Assembly (NCBI RefSeq): GCF_000373985.1
Contig: NZ_KB893104.1
Location: forward strand, 1-21,825
Reading direction: 5' to 3'
DNA: 21,825 bases
From: Desulfobacter curvatus DSM 3379
GTDB taxonomy: Bacteria > Desulfobacterota > Desulfobacteria > Desulfobacterales > Desulfobacteraceae
Shown here: positions 1 through 7,238 of the stretch, in pieces
Layout: each line of letters opens with the position of its first letter
Numbering within the stretch: position 1 is the stretch's first letter
The notes under the pieces: generated by a model
What the model was told of the DNA's origin: nothing
Database searches by the model: none
The model's input: the letters and a program-made list of their open reading frames with translations, nothing else
Translations under genes and position numbers: made by a program

Positions 1-168
1 CACAACATCTGAGACTTGGTATTCCGCACTATCTCCACGTTTGATTGTTAGGTGATCACTCAAAATCTTGGGCAGACCCAATTTTTCTGAGAATTTACCA
101 AGATTAACCAAGCCAGCGTTGCCCGTCAGATTTTTTTCAGTAAATTGGGTATGGAAACGTCTCATCAT
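1..168 (-). CDS. IS1380-type transposase, N-terminal part, cut by window edge
   Basis: The minus strand opens with ATG ATG at 168 and stays open for 56 codons to the left edge. The protein starts MMRRFHTQFTEKNLTGNAGL and continues with VNLGKFSEKLGLP, then a TIKRG / YQVSDVV segment. This is the usual N-terminus of IS1380-family DDE transposases, as I know the family. A good Shine-Dalgarno (AGGAG, 176-180) lies just upstream, which supports the start. The catalytic core would lie outside the window, so I cannot tell whether the gene is intact. No terminal inverted repeat could be assigned with confidence upstream of it. Confidence 0.75.
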   Translation of the reverse strand, partial: MMRRFHTQFTEKNLTGNAGLVNLGKFSEKLGLPKILSDHLTIKRGDSAEYQVSDVV

Positions 169-584
169 ATCGGTGCTCCTATCTAAAGCAATCAAAATGA
201 TGATATCATACTATAAAATCAATAAATTTAAAATATTTCTACAACAATTATTGTTTATGGATTGCATTCTTTAGGTGTAACGCTTTTTTTAGAAGTATTG
301 CCTGATGCGACGAATGTATTTTTCGCAAAAACAGCAGGTTGCAAAAATGATGGAAAATTTATGATTTACAAAATATTGTAACGTTCGGAAAAAAAATAAT
401 TTTTGAACTGTCGTTCCAAAAATGGACCGAGCAAGCAAATTCAACTTTATTAAATAAAATCAGTTAGTTACAAAAAAGAGCTCTGGGATCAGAAGGAAAA
501 AGTCCCCAATTGGGGACACCAGTATACTTCAATACTGCCGAATTCCCTCAACAGATAACATGATATTTGGACCGTTACAAGCAC
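169..584. other. Gene-free AT-rich stretch upstream of the IS1380-type gene
   Basis: I see no credible gene here. The first part should contain the promoter and outer end of the IS1380-type element, but I could not fix that end. A perfect 16-bp palindrome, GTCCCCAATTGGGGAC, sits at 502-517. It has no T-tract behind it, so it is not an obvious terminator. The short open frames in this stretch lack family resemblance. Confidence 0.5.
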
Positions 585-662
585 AATTTCAGCAGCTGGG
601 TAATGCGGCGGGATAAGCAGGGTACTTTTTTAAATTTCAGCATGGTAGGCGGCGGGATAAGC
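585..662. repeat. Two direct copies of a ~30-bp motif ending GCGGCGGGATAAGC
   Basis: Copy 1 (585-618) and copy 2 (633-662) both begin AATTTCAGCA and both end GCGGCGGGATAAGC. The middle differs by a few bases and a short gap. Closely spaced direct copies are typical of subterminal transposase-binding sites of insertion sequences such as IS21 relatives. No transposase gene that would own them is visible, so the owner is unknown. Confidence 0.6.
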
Positions 663-670
663 CCCAAACA

Positions 671-715
671 AGCGTTACACTATTTTGTCACTAATTCTGG
701 GATACAGCGTTACAC
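671..715. repeat. Direct repeat AGCGTTACAC, two copies
   Basis: AGCGTTACAC occurs at 671-680 and 706-715. Read on the minus strand it gives GTGTAACGCT twice, which begins with TGTAAC like many IS21-type termini. It sits directly beside the 585-662 repeats and probably belongs to the same decayed IS end. The 131-bp element at 721-851 is inserted immediately to the right. Confidence 0.45.
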
Positions 716-720
716 TTTTT

Positions 721-851
721 GGGCTTGATCATAAGATGGGCCACTCATGAAAAAATTCGATTCATGGCACTATCAACCGATTGTAATTCCAGCATTATCT
801 TTTATGTTCTGAAAATATGGGGACAAGGTGGCCGAAGTTATGATCAAGCCC
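721..851. mobile_element. 131-bp non-autonomous element (MITE) with TIRs and 8-bp TSD
   Basis: The element begins GGGCTTGATCATAA (721-734) and ends with the exact reverse complement TTATGATCAAGCCC (838-851). Beyond four more positions, GGCCAC also matches in both arms, so the inverted repeat is about 24 bp with three mismatches. CACTTTTT lies directly outside on the left (713-720) and again directly outside on the right (852-859): an exact 8-bp target duplication. There is no room for a transposase, so it must be mobilised in trans. The GGG start and 8-bp duplication fit several IS families (for example IS1595, ISL3 and IS6 types); I cannot choose among them. Its TIR differs from that of the ISKra4-like element at 7225-9685. 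Confidence 0.88.
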
Positions 852-879
852 CACTTTTTGAATCTTACCAAGTCATAGT

Positions 880-930
880 GACTCAATTCCAAATGACCAT
901 TTTGGGCTCAATTTAACATGACCATCGACA
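880..930. mobile_element. IS21-type terminal region with two direct repeats
   Basis: GACTCAATT..ATGACCAT (880-900) and GGCTCAATT..ATGACCAT (904-924) are imperfect 21-bp direct repeats with 17 matching positions. The block ends ATCGACA at 930. Read outward-in on the other strand this is TGTCGATGGTCAT, a typical 5'-TG start of IS21-family ends, which carry multiple terminal repeats. No istA or istB gene is present, so this is only an end. The transposase fragment begins right after it, which suggests that this IS end once inserted into that gene. Confidence 0.55.
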
Positions 931-931
931 C

Positions 932-1150
932 ATCCTTACTCTGGATGCTTTTTCCCCTAGTGGTGATATTTTCAAACTGGCTGGATCGGTACTCTCTGTT
1001 CAGCACCAATCGCCATTGATTACGCTGATTATAAGAGCCAAAAAAAACTGTGTGGCCTATTTCGAAGCACAGACACCTGAAAAAAAGGCCCAGGGCGACC
1101 ACCAGAGTATGGTGAAAAAGTACAGCTTGATCAACAGCTATCATTTTTAA
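932..1150 (+). pseudogene. Fragment of a DDE transposase, frameshifted
   Basis: The plus-strand frame reads HILTLDAFSPSGDIFKLAG and then VQHQSPLITLIIRAKKN followed by CVAYFEAQTPEKK. The layout LDAF, then RAKKN.VAY, then GRPP.YGEKV.L is that of a group of DDE transposases I know only loosely. After EKKAQ the natural continuation (GRPPEYGEKVQL) is in another frame, so one base has been lost near 1090. The fragment has neither start nor catalytic end. It is bounded on the left by the IS21-type end at 930 and fades out before the next gene. Confidence 0.6.
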
Positions 1151-1192
1151 ACTGAAGTTTCCTGAAAATTTTATCATAACCGGAGGTACTCA

Positions 1193-2995
1193 ATGGGCGC
1201 CAAAATCAGATCAATCCTTGAAAAATCGTATTTTCCAATTGTCGCGGCAATTATAGGAGTTGCACTTCTATTACCCTCCCTTGATGAAGGAATCTTTTGG
1301 GATGACCTTTATCACAAATCAATTCTTACTGGTGAGTACACAATTGCAGAAAAAAAAGCAGCATCTTTCAATGCCATGTTTTCATGTTATTCCGGGAAAC
1401 CGGAACAGGTCAAAACATTTAAAGATATGGGCTTCCTCCCATGGTGGACTTATGATGAGTTAAAACTGAATTTCTGGAGGCCTGTAACCGAATTAACGCA
1501 TATACTCGATTACAAATTATGGCCAGAAACACCATGGATGATGCATCTGCAGAGTCTTTTATGGCTTTTTTTGATACTCATTGTCGTGAGCATTTTGTAC
1601 AAACGAATAAACGGAAAGGGTTGGGTTGCCGGTTTTGCGATTTTATTATTCGCCTTAGATAGTTCGCATGGTGTTCCGGTTTCATGGATTGCTAATAGAA
1701 ATTCGGTATTAGCAACCTTTTTTGGATTCTGTACAATCCTATCTCATGATTATCGATATAAAAACAACTGGAAACCTGGGTTTATTATCTCTCCCATACT
1801 TTTGGGATTCAGCCTTCTTTCTACTGAACTTGGTGCTTCCACTTGTGCATTCCTTTTTTCTTATATTGTTTTCATTGAAAAAAATGATCTTAAAGAAAAG
1901 ATAATATCTCTTCTACCGTATGCTTTAGTCGTTATTTTATGGCGGACGTTCTATAACCTGTTTGATTACGGTGTTGTAGGTTCGGGTTTCTACATTGACC
2001 CTGTAGCGACACCGTTTGATTTTATAAAAGCAGTATTTCAAAGATGGCCAGTATTATTTTTGGCACAGTTTTTTGGACCATCAGCATCTATGTTTATGTT
2101 TTTCTCTGAATCTGTGGTTAGAGGGATAGTAATTTTTGGGTATCTTTTTATTCCTTTCTTTCTTTATCTCATATATCCTGTTCTTAAAACTGACAGAAAA
2201 GCACGTTTCTGGATTTTAGGGTTTGCCTTATCCATACTCCCTTTATGTGCTTCCGGCCTTCATGACAGGCTTTTAATTTTAGCAAGTATCGGTGGCTTTG
2301 GAGTTATCTCTCTCTTTTTCCAGTACAAGATAGAGCAACCGGAGCTTTTTTCAAAAACCTTTGGGTTAAAGATAATTTCATGGGGCTTTATCGTATTCTT
2401 TATTTTTATCCATATTGTGCTTTCACCATTGGGGAAGCTTAAAATGTCTGAAGTAAATGATAGTAGGGAACCTGTTATTGATTCACAAGTGAATAATAAA
2501 CACCTTACCGTAAAAAAACATAATCAAATATTAATCGTTATCAATCCGGCTGACAGTTATCTTTCCTTTTTACGTATTATTAACCAGAAATTTTTAAAAA
2601 AAGAATTTAATGCCAAATATTTTCGTGGACTTGCAAGCAGTTGGTCAGACCTTACCATCAAACGTACAGATGACCGATCATTGGAAATATTTGCTGAAAA
2701 AGGATATTTTTCACAGGGTTTCGATACGCTATTCAGGGGCAAGCATAATCCTATGAAAATAGGACAGGAAGTAACTCTTGCAGGTTTGACCGTTAAAATT
2801 TTGTCATTAACAAAAAGTGGCTTTCCGCAAAATGTAAAATTTACATTTGAAAAGCCTTTGGAAGATTCAGACTATAGATTTGTTTGCTGGAAAAATATGG
2901 GATATGAGCCATATAAACTTCCAGGAATTGGAGAGATCAATTTTTTACCCAAACTCAATACGGACGAATTGTTAAAAAAATTAAATTGGTTATGA
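1193..2995 (+). CDS. Polytopic membrane protein, GT-C glycosyltransferase-like
   Basis: This 600-residue protein starts at ATG 1193 behind CGGAGG (1180-1185). The first helix (about 13-31) is followed by a periplasmic FWDDLYH segment with two aspartates at 37-38. That is the position and style of the acidic metal or donor-site motif of GT-C enzymes, which transfer sugars from polyprenyl-linked donors. Next come NFWRPVTELTHILDYKLW (93-110) and a helix after MMHLQS, the FRP..H arrangement common in such proteins. SWIANRNSV follows near 164-172. About ten helices run to residue 410. The last ~190 residues are soluble and hydrophilic and I do not recognise them. Substrate is unknown. It could act with the GtrA/GtrB pair at 9856-11151 or with the sulfonation genes, but neither link is shown. 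It is followed by an unrelated IS remnant. Confidence 0.65.
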   Translation: MGAKIRSILEKSYFPIVAAIIGVALLLPSLDEGIFWDDLYHKSILTGEYTIAEKKAASFNAMFSCYSGKPEQVKTFKDMGFLPWWTYDELKLNFWRPVTELTHILDYKLWPETPWMMHLQSLLWLFLILIVVSILYKRINGKGWVAGFAILLFALDSSHGVPVSWIANRNSVLATFFGFCTILSHDYRYKNNWKPGFIISPILLGFSLLSTELGASTCAFLFSYIVFIEKNDLKEKIISLLPYALVVILWRTFYNLFDYGVVGSGFYIDPVATPFDFIKAVFQRWPVLFLAQFFGPSASMFMFFSESVVRGIVIFGYLFIPFFLYLIYPVLKTDRKARFWILGFALSILPLCASGLHDRLLILASIGGFGVISLFFQYKIEQPELFSKTFGLKIISWGFIVFFIFIHIVLSPLGKLKMSEVNDSREPVIDSQVNNKHLTVKKHNQILIVINPADSYLSFLRIINQKFLKKEFNAKYFRGLASSWSDLTIKRTDDRSLEIFAEKGYFSQGFDTLFRGKHNPMKIGQEVTLAGLTVKILSLTKSGFPQNVKFTFEKPLEDSDYRFVCWKNMGYEPYKLPGIGEINFLPKLNTDELLKKLNWL

Positions 2996-3164
2996 ATCTT
3001 TTTTAAATTTTCAGGTATGATAACCGGGTTCAATTTTGCCTAATATGCTTTGACTTTTAGCCTGCTTTGTCGAACCAAATAATCCCCTTATGTAAAATGT
3101 GGGCACTGGGCTTCAACTATTCCAAAGTGTATTTTTAGTCTTGAGTTCTCAACATCATGGAATC

Positions 3165-4084
3165 CTATACGGCCCTTTGCATTGTGAGGATGCTCTCAAG
3201 GCTCAAGGCCTCCGACATGATTCCCAAAGCGACTGCCGGAATTTTTCCGGTAGTCCAATGAGATCTAACATAATTGTGTATGATTTGATGAACATCCAGA
3301 GTTCGTTACAGGCCATGCTCTGTTTTAGCGTATATCTTTGTTTTTATAATAAAAGCGCTGTTTAGTCTCTTTGATGCAGCATTTTGAGCCTCAAGATGGT
3401 TGGCGTGGATTGCATTTTTTGCCAATCTTTGATCCGTGTCAGGGTGCTCCCGCTGAGTTATTTGATATTTTGGACGTTTGCGGCCTTTCTTTCGTTTTTG
3501 ATTCCTCTTATTTTTCACACGCACTTTGACTCCTTTGGGCAGCGTTTTTGGGGGGCGTCCAACTTTTCCTGTTTTCAAGACTTCCGAACATAAGTCAAAC
3601 AGCATGTTGCCATACCGTCTTTCTCCATCTGAAAGAAAAGTCAGGTCTTTGGTATGGTCAACATATTTGCACACGGTTTCCATAACCGATTTAAACAATG
3701 CGGCATTTTTATTACCACATCGTTCGTCTATAATGAAGTGGCTGGTTCGCTCCATGACGACTGCTGTCTACCCTTTGGAGTCCGAAAGATCGGTGCGCTT
3801 TCCCACCACGGTATATAGCTTATCCCTTTCAAATGTGAGGGAAACAAATTCATGACAAAAGGAATACAACATCAGCGTTGCTTTCTGGTCGCCAAACAGT
3901 TGCTCCCAGCGGGCAATGTTTCCTTATGCGATTCCAATACCCGACCGGTTTCCCGAAGGCCAAACCCCTCGCTACGAATCAGCAGTGCTGAAGCAACATT
4001 GCTGATTGGTGTCTTCAATTTTTTCATGGCTGTGTTGCTAGTTTCAGAAAATAAACGATTGCAGGTTTCAGCCTTTATAGGCAT
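3165..4084 (-). pseudogene. Decayed IS transposase (possibly IS1-like), nonsense and frameshift mutations
   Basis: Read from the minus strand, three pieces join into one transposase. Piece 1 (4084 to about 3918) contains CNRLFSETSNTAM and TPISNVASALLIRSEG. One lost A in an AA pair near 3917 then shifts the frame. Piece 2 reads IARWEQLFGDQKATLMLY up to VGKRTDLSDSKG, and is stopped by TAG at 3768-3770 where a Trp codon is expected. Piece 3 (to 3309) has DLTFLSDGERRYGN and GRPPKTLPKGVKVRVKNK, and ends at TAA 3306-3308, where CAA would give GLQRTL. The tail RTLDVHQIIHNYVRSHWTTG runs to a natural stop at 3165-3167. The N-terminal zinc-ribbon part is missing, with a stop upstream. The family call rests on general resemblance. 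The element is dead, and its 5' side abuts the start of the arylsulfotransferase gene. Confidence 0.8.
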
Positions 4085-4104
4085 ACACGGAAGGAAATTT
4101 AATT

Positions 4105-5442
4105 ATGCGAAACACTTCAAGGGTCGAACAAATAGCTAAATTTATGTTCATACTATCTATTGTTATAACCTTGGCAGGTGGGGTATACATCTATGGCGCG
4201 TTCTCTTACCGAGAAGGCCTGTTCCCAATCTCCTGGTTAAATGCTATCAATAAATACCGGATGGAAGCTCAATTTTTCAAGAAGTTCCTATCAACGGAAA
4301 CTCGGTACAGTAATTCAAGCGTCGAGACATTGCAGCCTGACCGGCTTGCTCCCGGCCTTCTGATGATAGTTGGATCATTTGAAGCCACGTGTGATACGTA
4401 TGTCAGGGTTATTGATCGTAAGGGTACTATCATTCATGAATGGAACCTTCGGTGGAATGACGTCTGGGGAAAAAATGAGGGAGACTTTCCAAGCAAGTTT
4501 CGTCCGCGTGGCTCTAGAGGCAGGTACTTACACGGCCTCGACATTCTTCCAGATGGAGGCTTCGTTGCTAATTTTGAATGCCTTAGTACGTTTCGTATGG
4601 ATATCTGCGGCAAAGTCAAGTGGAAGCTTGACAACGTTGGACATCATTCTGTCTTTTACTCGGAACAGGGTTATTTGTGGGTAACAGCAATGCGATATAT
4701 AGAGGAGGGGGAAACCGGCTATCAGAATCACGAGACGCCTCTTGCCTCGTATACGATTCAGAAGCTCAATCTTGACGGTGAGCTCCTCAAGGAAATCGAA
4801 ATTTTAGACATTCTTCGCAAGAATGATTTATACGGTCTCATGTTTCTTTCAAATATTGATCACAATCAGCCAAAGGTCCATGGCGATACGCTACATCTAA
4901 ATGATGTTGATGAGTTTCCAGTCGGGATGAAAAGCAACATCTTCGAGCCAGGCGATCTGATGGTCTCATTACGTAACATCAACGCACTATTTGTCTTTGA
5001 TCCCGAATCTCTAAAAATAAAGTTTTTGTCGGTAGGCCGAACTTTGCGGCAACATGACCCGGATTTTCTACCGGGCGATCGTATATCGGTATTTGACAAC
5101 CGCGATCTGAGCCCATCCACCGGCCCGGAACCTTTGTCGAGCCGCATCCTCGAGATTGATGCCATTAATGGAAGCACCAATGTCGCTCTTCAAGGCCACG
5201 ACGATAGCTGCTTCTTCACCACGATCATGGGTGTACATGAGCGCTTAGTCAATGGAAATATCCTTGTGACTTCGAGTGATGAGGGCCGTGTGATGGAGTT
5301 TGCACCGGATGGAACAGTCGTTTGGCGTTATGACAACCGGTTATCTGATGGCAGGAATGCCCGGATCCACATGGCTATGCTTCTGCCTGAATTCATGAAT
5401 GCAACATTTTTTGAACAAGGACGAAATTCTTGTGAACACTGA
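4105..5442 (+). CDS. Arylsulfotransferase (ASST)-family protein, membrane-anchored
   Basis: The 445-residue protein has an N-terminal helix at about 12-32 and no clear signal-peptidase site, so it is probably anchored with its body in the periplasm. The body has the repeating blade pattern of ASST-type beta-propellers: RVIDRKGTIIHEW (101-113), YLHGLDILPDGGFVANFE (141-158), LHLNDVDEFP (263-272), GDLMVSLRNINALFVFDP (283-300), RQHDPDF (315-321) and GVHERLVNGNILVTSS (377-391). Known ASSTs move sulfate between phenolic compounds without PAPS, using active-site histidines. Candidates here are H143, H181, H264, H317 and H379. The start ATG 4105 follows AAGGAAA (4091-4097). Its promoter must lie in or next to the dead transposase. 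It leads the operon 4105-7144. Many members of the wider family are untested, so a structural or binding role is possible. Confidence 0.8.
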   Translation: MRNTSRVEQIAKFMFILSIVITLAGGVYIYGAFSYREGLFPISWLNAINKYRMEAQFFKKFLSTETRYSNSSVETLQPDRLAPGLLMIVGSFEATCDTYVRVIDRKGTIIHEWNLRWNDVWGKNEGDFPSKFRPRGSRGRYLHGLDILPDGGFVANFECLSTFRMDICGKVKWKLDNVGHHSVFYSEQGYLWVTAMRYIEEGETGYQNHETPLASYTIQKLNLDGELLKEIEILDILRKNDLYGLMFLSNIDHNQPKVHGDTLHLNDVDEFPVGMKSNIFEPGDLMVSLRNINALFVFDPESLKIKFLSVGRTLRQHDPDFLPGDRISVFDNRDLSPSTGPEPLSSRILEIDAINGSTNVALQGHDDSCFFTTIMGVHERLVNGNILVTSSDEGRVMEFAPDGTVVWRYDNRLSDGRNARIHMAMLLPEFMNATFFEQGRNSCEH

Positions 5443-5456
5443 GAGGGAGGATTGAT

Positions 5457-5696
5457 ATGAGAAAAATTCAATTATTATTAATTATTTTTACGCTGGTTCC
5501 AAAGCCTGCATTTGCTTATATCGGTCCGGGGGCAGGACTGGGTATGATTGCCACCTTTATAGCGATCGTATTGGGAGTGGTCCTTCTAATTGTCGGTTTT
5601 GTTTGGTATCCACTGAAGCGCATACTTAATAAGCGACGGCAAACTAAAATCAAAAGTGTCGCAGAAAACGTAGTAGAGAGGGAAAATCAATGGTAG
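5457..5696 (+). CDS. Small exported membrane protein with YIGPGAG motif
   Basis: This 79-residue protein begins with a signal peptide (1-20) ending in AFA. The mature start is YIGPGAGLGMIATF, followed by a long helix to about residue 50 and a basic tail (YPLKRILNKRRQTK). The start ATG 5457 lies behind GAGAGGGAGG (5443-5452). The gene is 14 bp after the ASST-family gene, and its last 7 bases (ATGGTAG, 5690-5696) overlap the sulfotransferase start, so translation of the two is probably coupled. I recognise the YIGPGAG-plus-helix layout as a recurring small-protein type but know no function. The position between two sulfotransfer proteins suggests an accessory or docking role in that pathway; this is inference. 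Confidence 0.8.
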   Translation: MRKIQLLLIIFTLVPKPAFAYIGPGAGLGMIATFIAIVLGVVLLIVGFVWYPLKRILNKRRQTKIKSVAENVVERENQW

Positions 5697-7144
5697 TTAT
5701 GTGGCTCGTCTCGTTAGTGGCCGTAGGAATCTTTGCGCTCGGGCTATATATCAACAGGATAGAGAATGTGGCTCGAAATGTGTCGCAGCACGCGTATCAG
5801 GGCATTGCAGCGATGACGAATACGCAACTGACGGATGATGATAAAGAGTTAACCGTTCGCCGTGCGGGTATCGCCTTATTCATCGGGGCATGGTCGATTT
5901 TTTGGCGTTTTTCCCTATGTTTTTCCATGACATATGTGCCGATTTTTCTTGCCGACAGGCTCAATATTGCTAAAGAGCAAGAGATTCTAGAGCTGATGTT
6001 GCGTCCCAGCTACATAATTATTGTTAGTTTGGCGCTGATTGCGATTGTTTGGTTGGCAGGCTTGCAGCGACGTGCTGCCGGCAGGGTTGATAGTGCAATG
6101 TCTTATAGCATGGGTGAACGGATAATACACATGATCGCCTTTTCCAGTCCAATGCTGCAAAGATTCGCAGCTCGGTGTGACGACGCAGCCTTTCGTCTGT
6201 TGCATCGCAATATTGAATACAGCCCCCCAATTTTTATCACTTCAGTGGCTCGGGGTGGAACAACTGCGTTGTTGAATGCTTTCAGTGAGTTGCCTTCCAT
6301 TGCAACGCATACTTATCGTGATATGCCTTTTATTACGGCACCATATCTGTGGCGCCTATTAAGTGCTCCCTTTAAAAGAAAGGTGGTGCGAAGGGAAAGG
6401 GCACATGGAGATGGATTAGAGATAGACCTTGATAGTCCGGAAGCATTCGATGAGGTATATTGGAAACTTTACTGGCCTGAAAAATATGACGGGCATAGAA
6501 TCGGCATATGGCAGGCAAGCGATCAGCAGGCCGAAGGAATTTTACGTCTGCAGACATGTTTTCAAAAGATTACACATCTTCAAGGGCGTGGCGCCACACA
6601 CTACCTCTCAAAGAACAACGCCAATATTGCGAGGTTAGGGCTGATTCAGCTGGCATTTCCGGGCGCCCAAGTGATCGTACCTGTTCGTAAACCTGCACCG
6701 CATGCCGCATCACTCTTCCGTCAGCATCTAAATTTCCTGGAGCAGCATTCCAATGATGATTTTATTCGGCGCTACATGCGCGATATCGGACATCTAGAGT
6801 TCGGTCTGTTGCACACGCCGATTGCCTTTGAGACATTCGAAAACATCACAGCATACAATCCTGATTCGCCGGACTACTGGTTGGCATACTGGATTGCTGC
6901 CTTTCGTGATGTGCTTGCCAATATAGATTCCTGCTATGTCGTATTACAAGACGACTTGCGATTTAGTGCAAACTCGTGCATGCACCATTTGCTCAGCAAA
7001 CTGAACTTATATTCCGGCGACTTAGATTTTACGCACTGCTTTAGGCGCGAAGTGGATGAGACTGATAGAACAGTTTTTTCGCCCGGTTTGTTGACCATTG
7101 CCGACTCTCTTTACGCTGAAATATCAAGGAAAGCACTGCAGTGA
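5690..7144 (+). CDS. Membrane-anchored PAPS-dependent sulfotransferase
   Basis: The 484-residue protein has a helix at about 3-21, two more between 60 and 125, and a cytoplasmic sulfotransferase domain from about 178. The 5'-phosphosulfate loop is clear: PPIFITSVARGGTTALLNAF (179-198), the [ST]xxRxGTT pattern of Sulfotransfer_3-type enzymes. The 3'-phosphate segment is AFPGAQVIVPVRKPAPHAAS (322-341), with Arg333 and Ser341 in the expected places. YLSKNN (305-310) lies just before it, as in this family. Such enzymes move sulfate from PAPS to sugars or lipids. The membrane anchor suggests a lipid-linked or surface glycan acceptor, which is inference. It is last in the operon and starts inside the stop of the preceding small gene. 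No PAPS synthesis gene (cysD, cysN or cysC) is in the window. Confidence 0.85.
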   Translation: MVVMWLVSLVAVGIFALGLYINRIENVARNVSQHAYQGIAAMTNTQLTDDDKELTVRRAGIALFIGAWSIFWRFSLCFSMTYVPIFLADRLNIAKEQEILELMLRPSYIIIVSLALIAIVWLAGLQRRAAGRVDSAMSYSMGERIIHMIAFSSPMLQRFAARCDDAAFRLLHRNIEYSPPIFITSVARGGTTALLNAFSELPSIATHTYRDMPFITAPYLWRLLSAPFKRKVVRRERAHGDGLEIDLDSPEAFDEVYWKLYWPEKYDGHRIGIWQASDQQAEGILRLQTCFQKITHLQGRGATHYLSKNNANIARLGLIQLAFPGAQVIVPVRKPAPHAASLFRQHLNFLEQHSNDDFIRRYMRDIGHLEFGLLHTPIAFETFENITAYNPDSPDYWLAYWIAAFRDVLANIDSCYVVLQDDLRFSANSCMHHLLSKLNLYSGDLDFTHCFRREVDETDRTVFSPGLLTIADSLYAEISRKALQ

Positions 7145-7238
7145 ATCAAACCCCAAAGGGTCAGAGCCTATTTGCGTTGTTTTACAAAGAAAATTAGTTA
7201 TGTTCGCAAAAGCCTCTTTGTTCAGGGTGCATTCCCAT

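Noticed and set aside
502..517. Perfect 16-bp palindrome as a terminator
   Set aside because: No T-tract follows on either strand and no gene ends nearby, so I only note it as a palindrome.
719..916. 65-codon plus-strand frame
   Set aside because: It runs across the whole 131-bp MITE and its target duplication, so it is not a gene.
908..1177. 89-codon minus-strand frame
   Set aside because: The plus strand of the same stretch reads as a transposase fragment with recognisable motifs. The minus frame has none.
3526..4139. Two plus-strand frames of 95-109 codons opposite the dead transposase
   Set aside because: Both are antisense to a recognisable, though broken, transposase and have no resemblance to known proteins.
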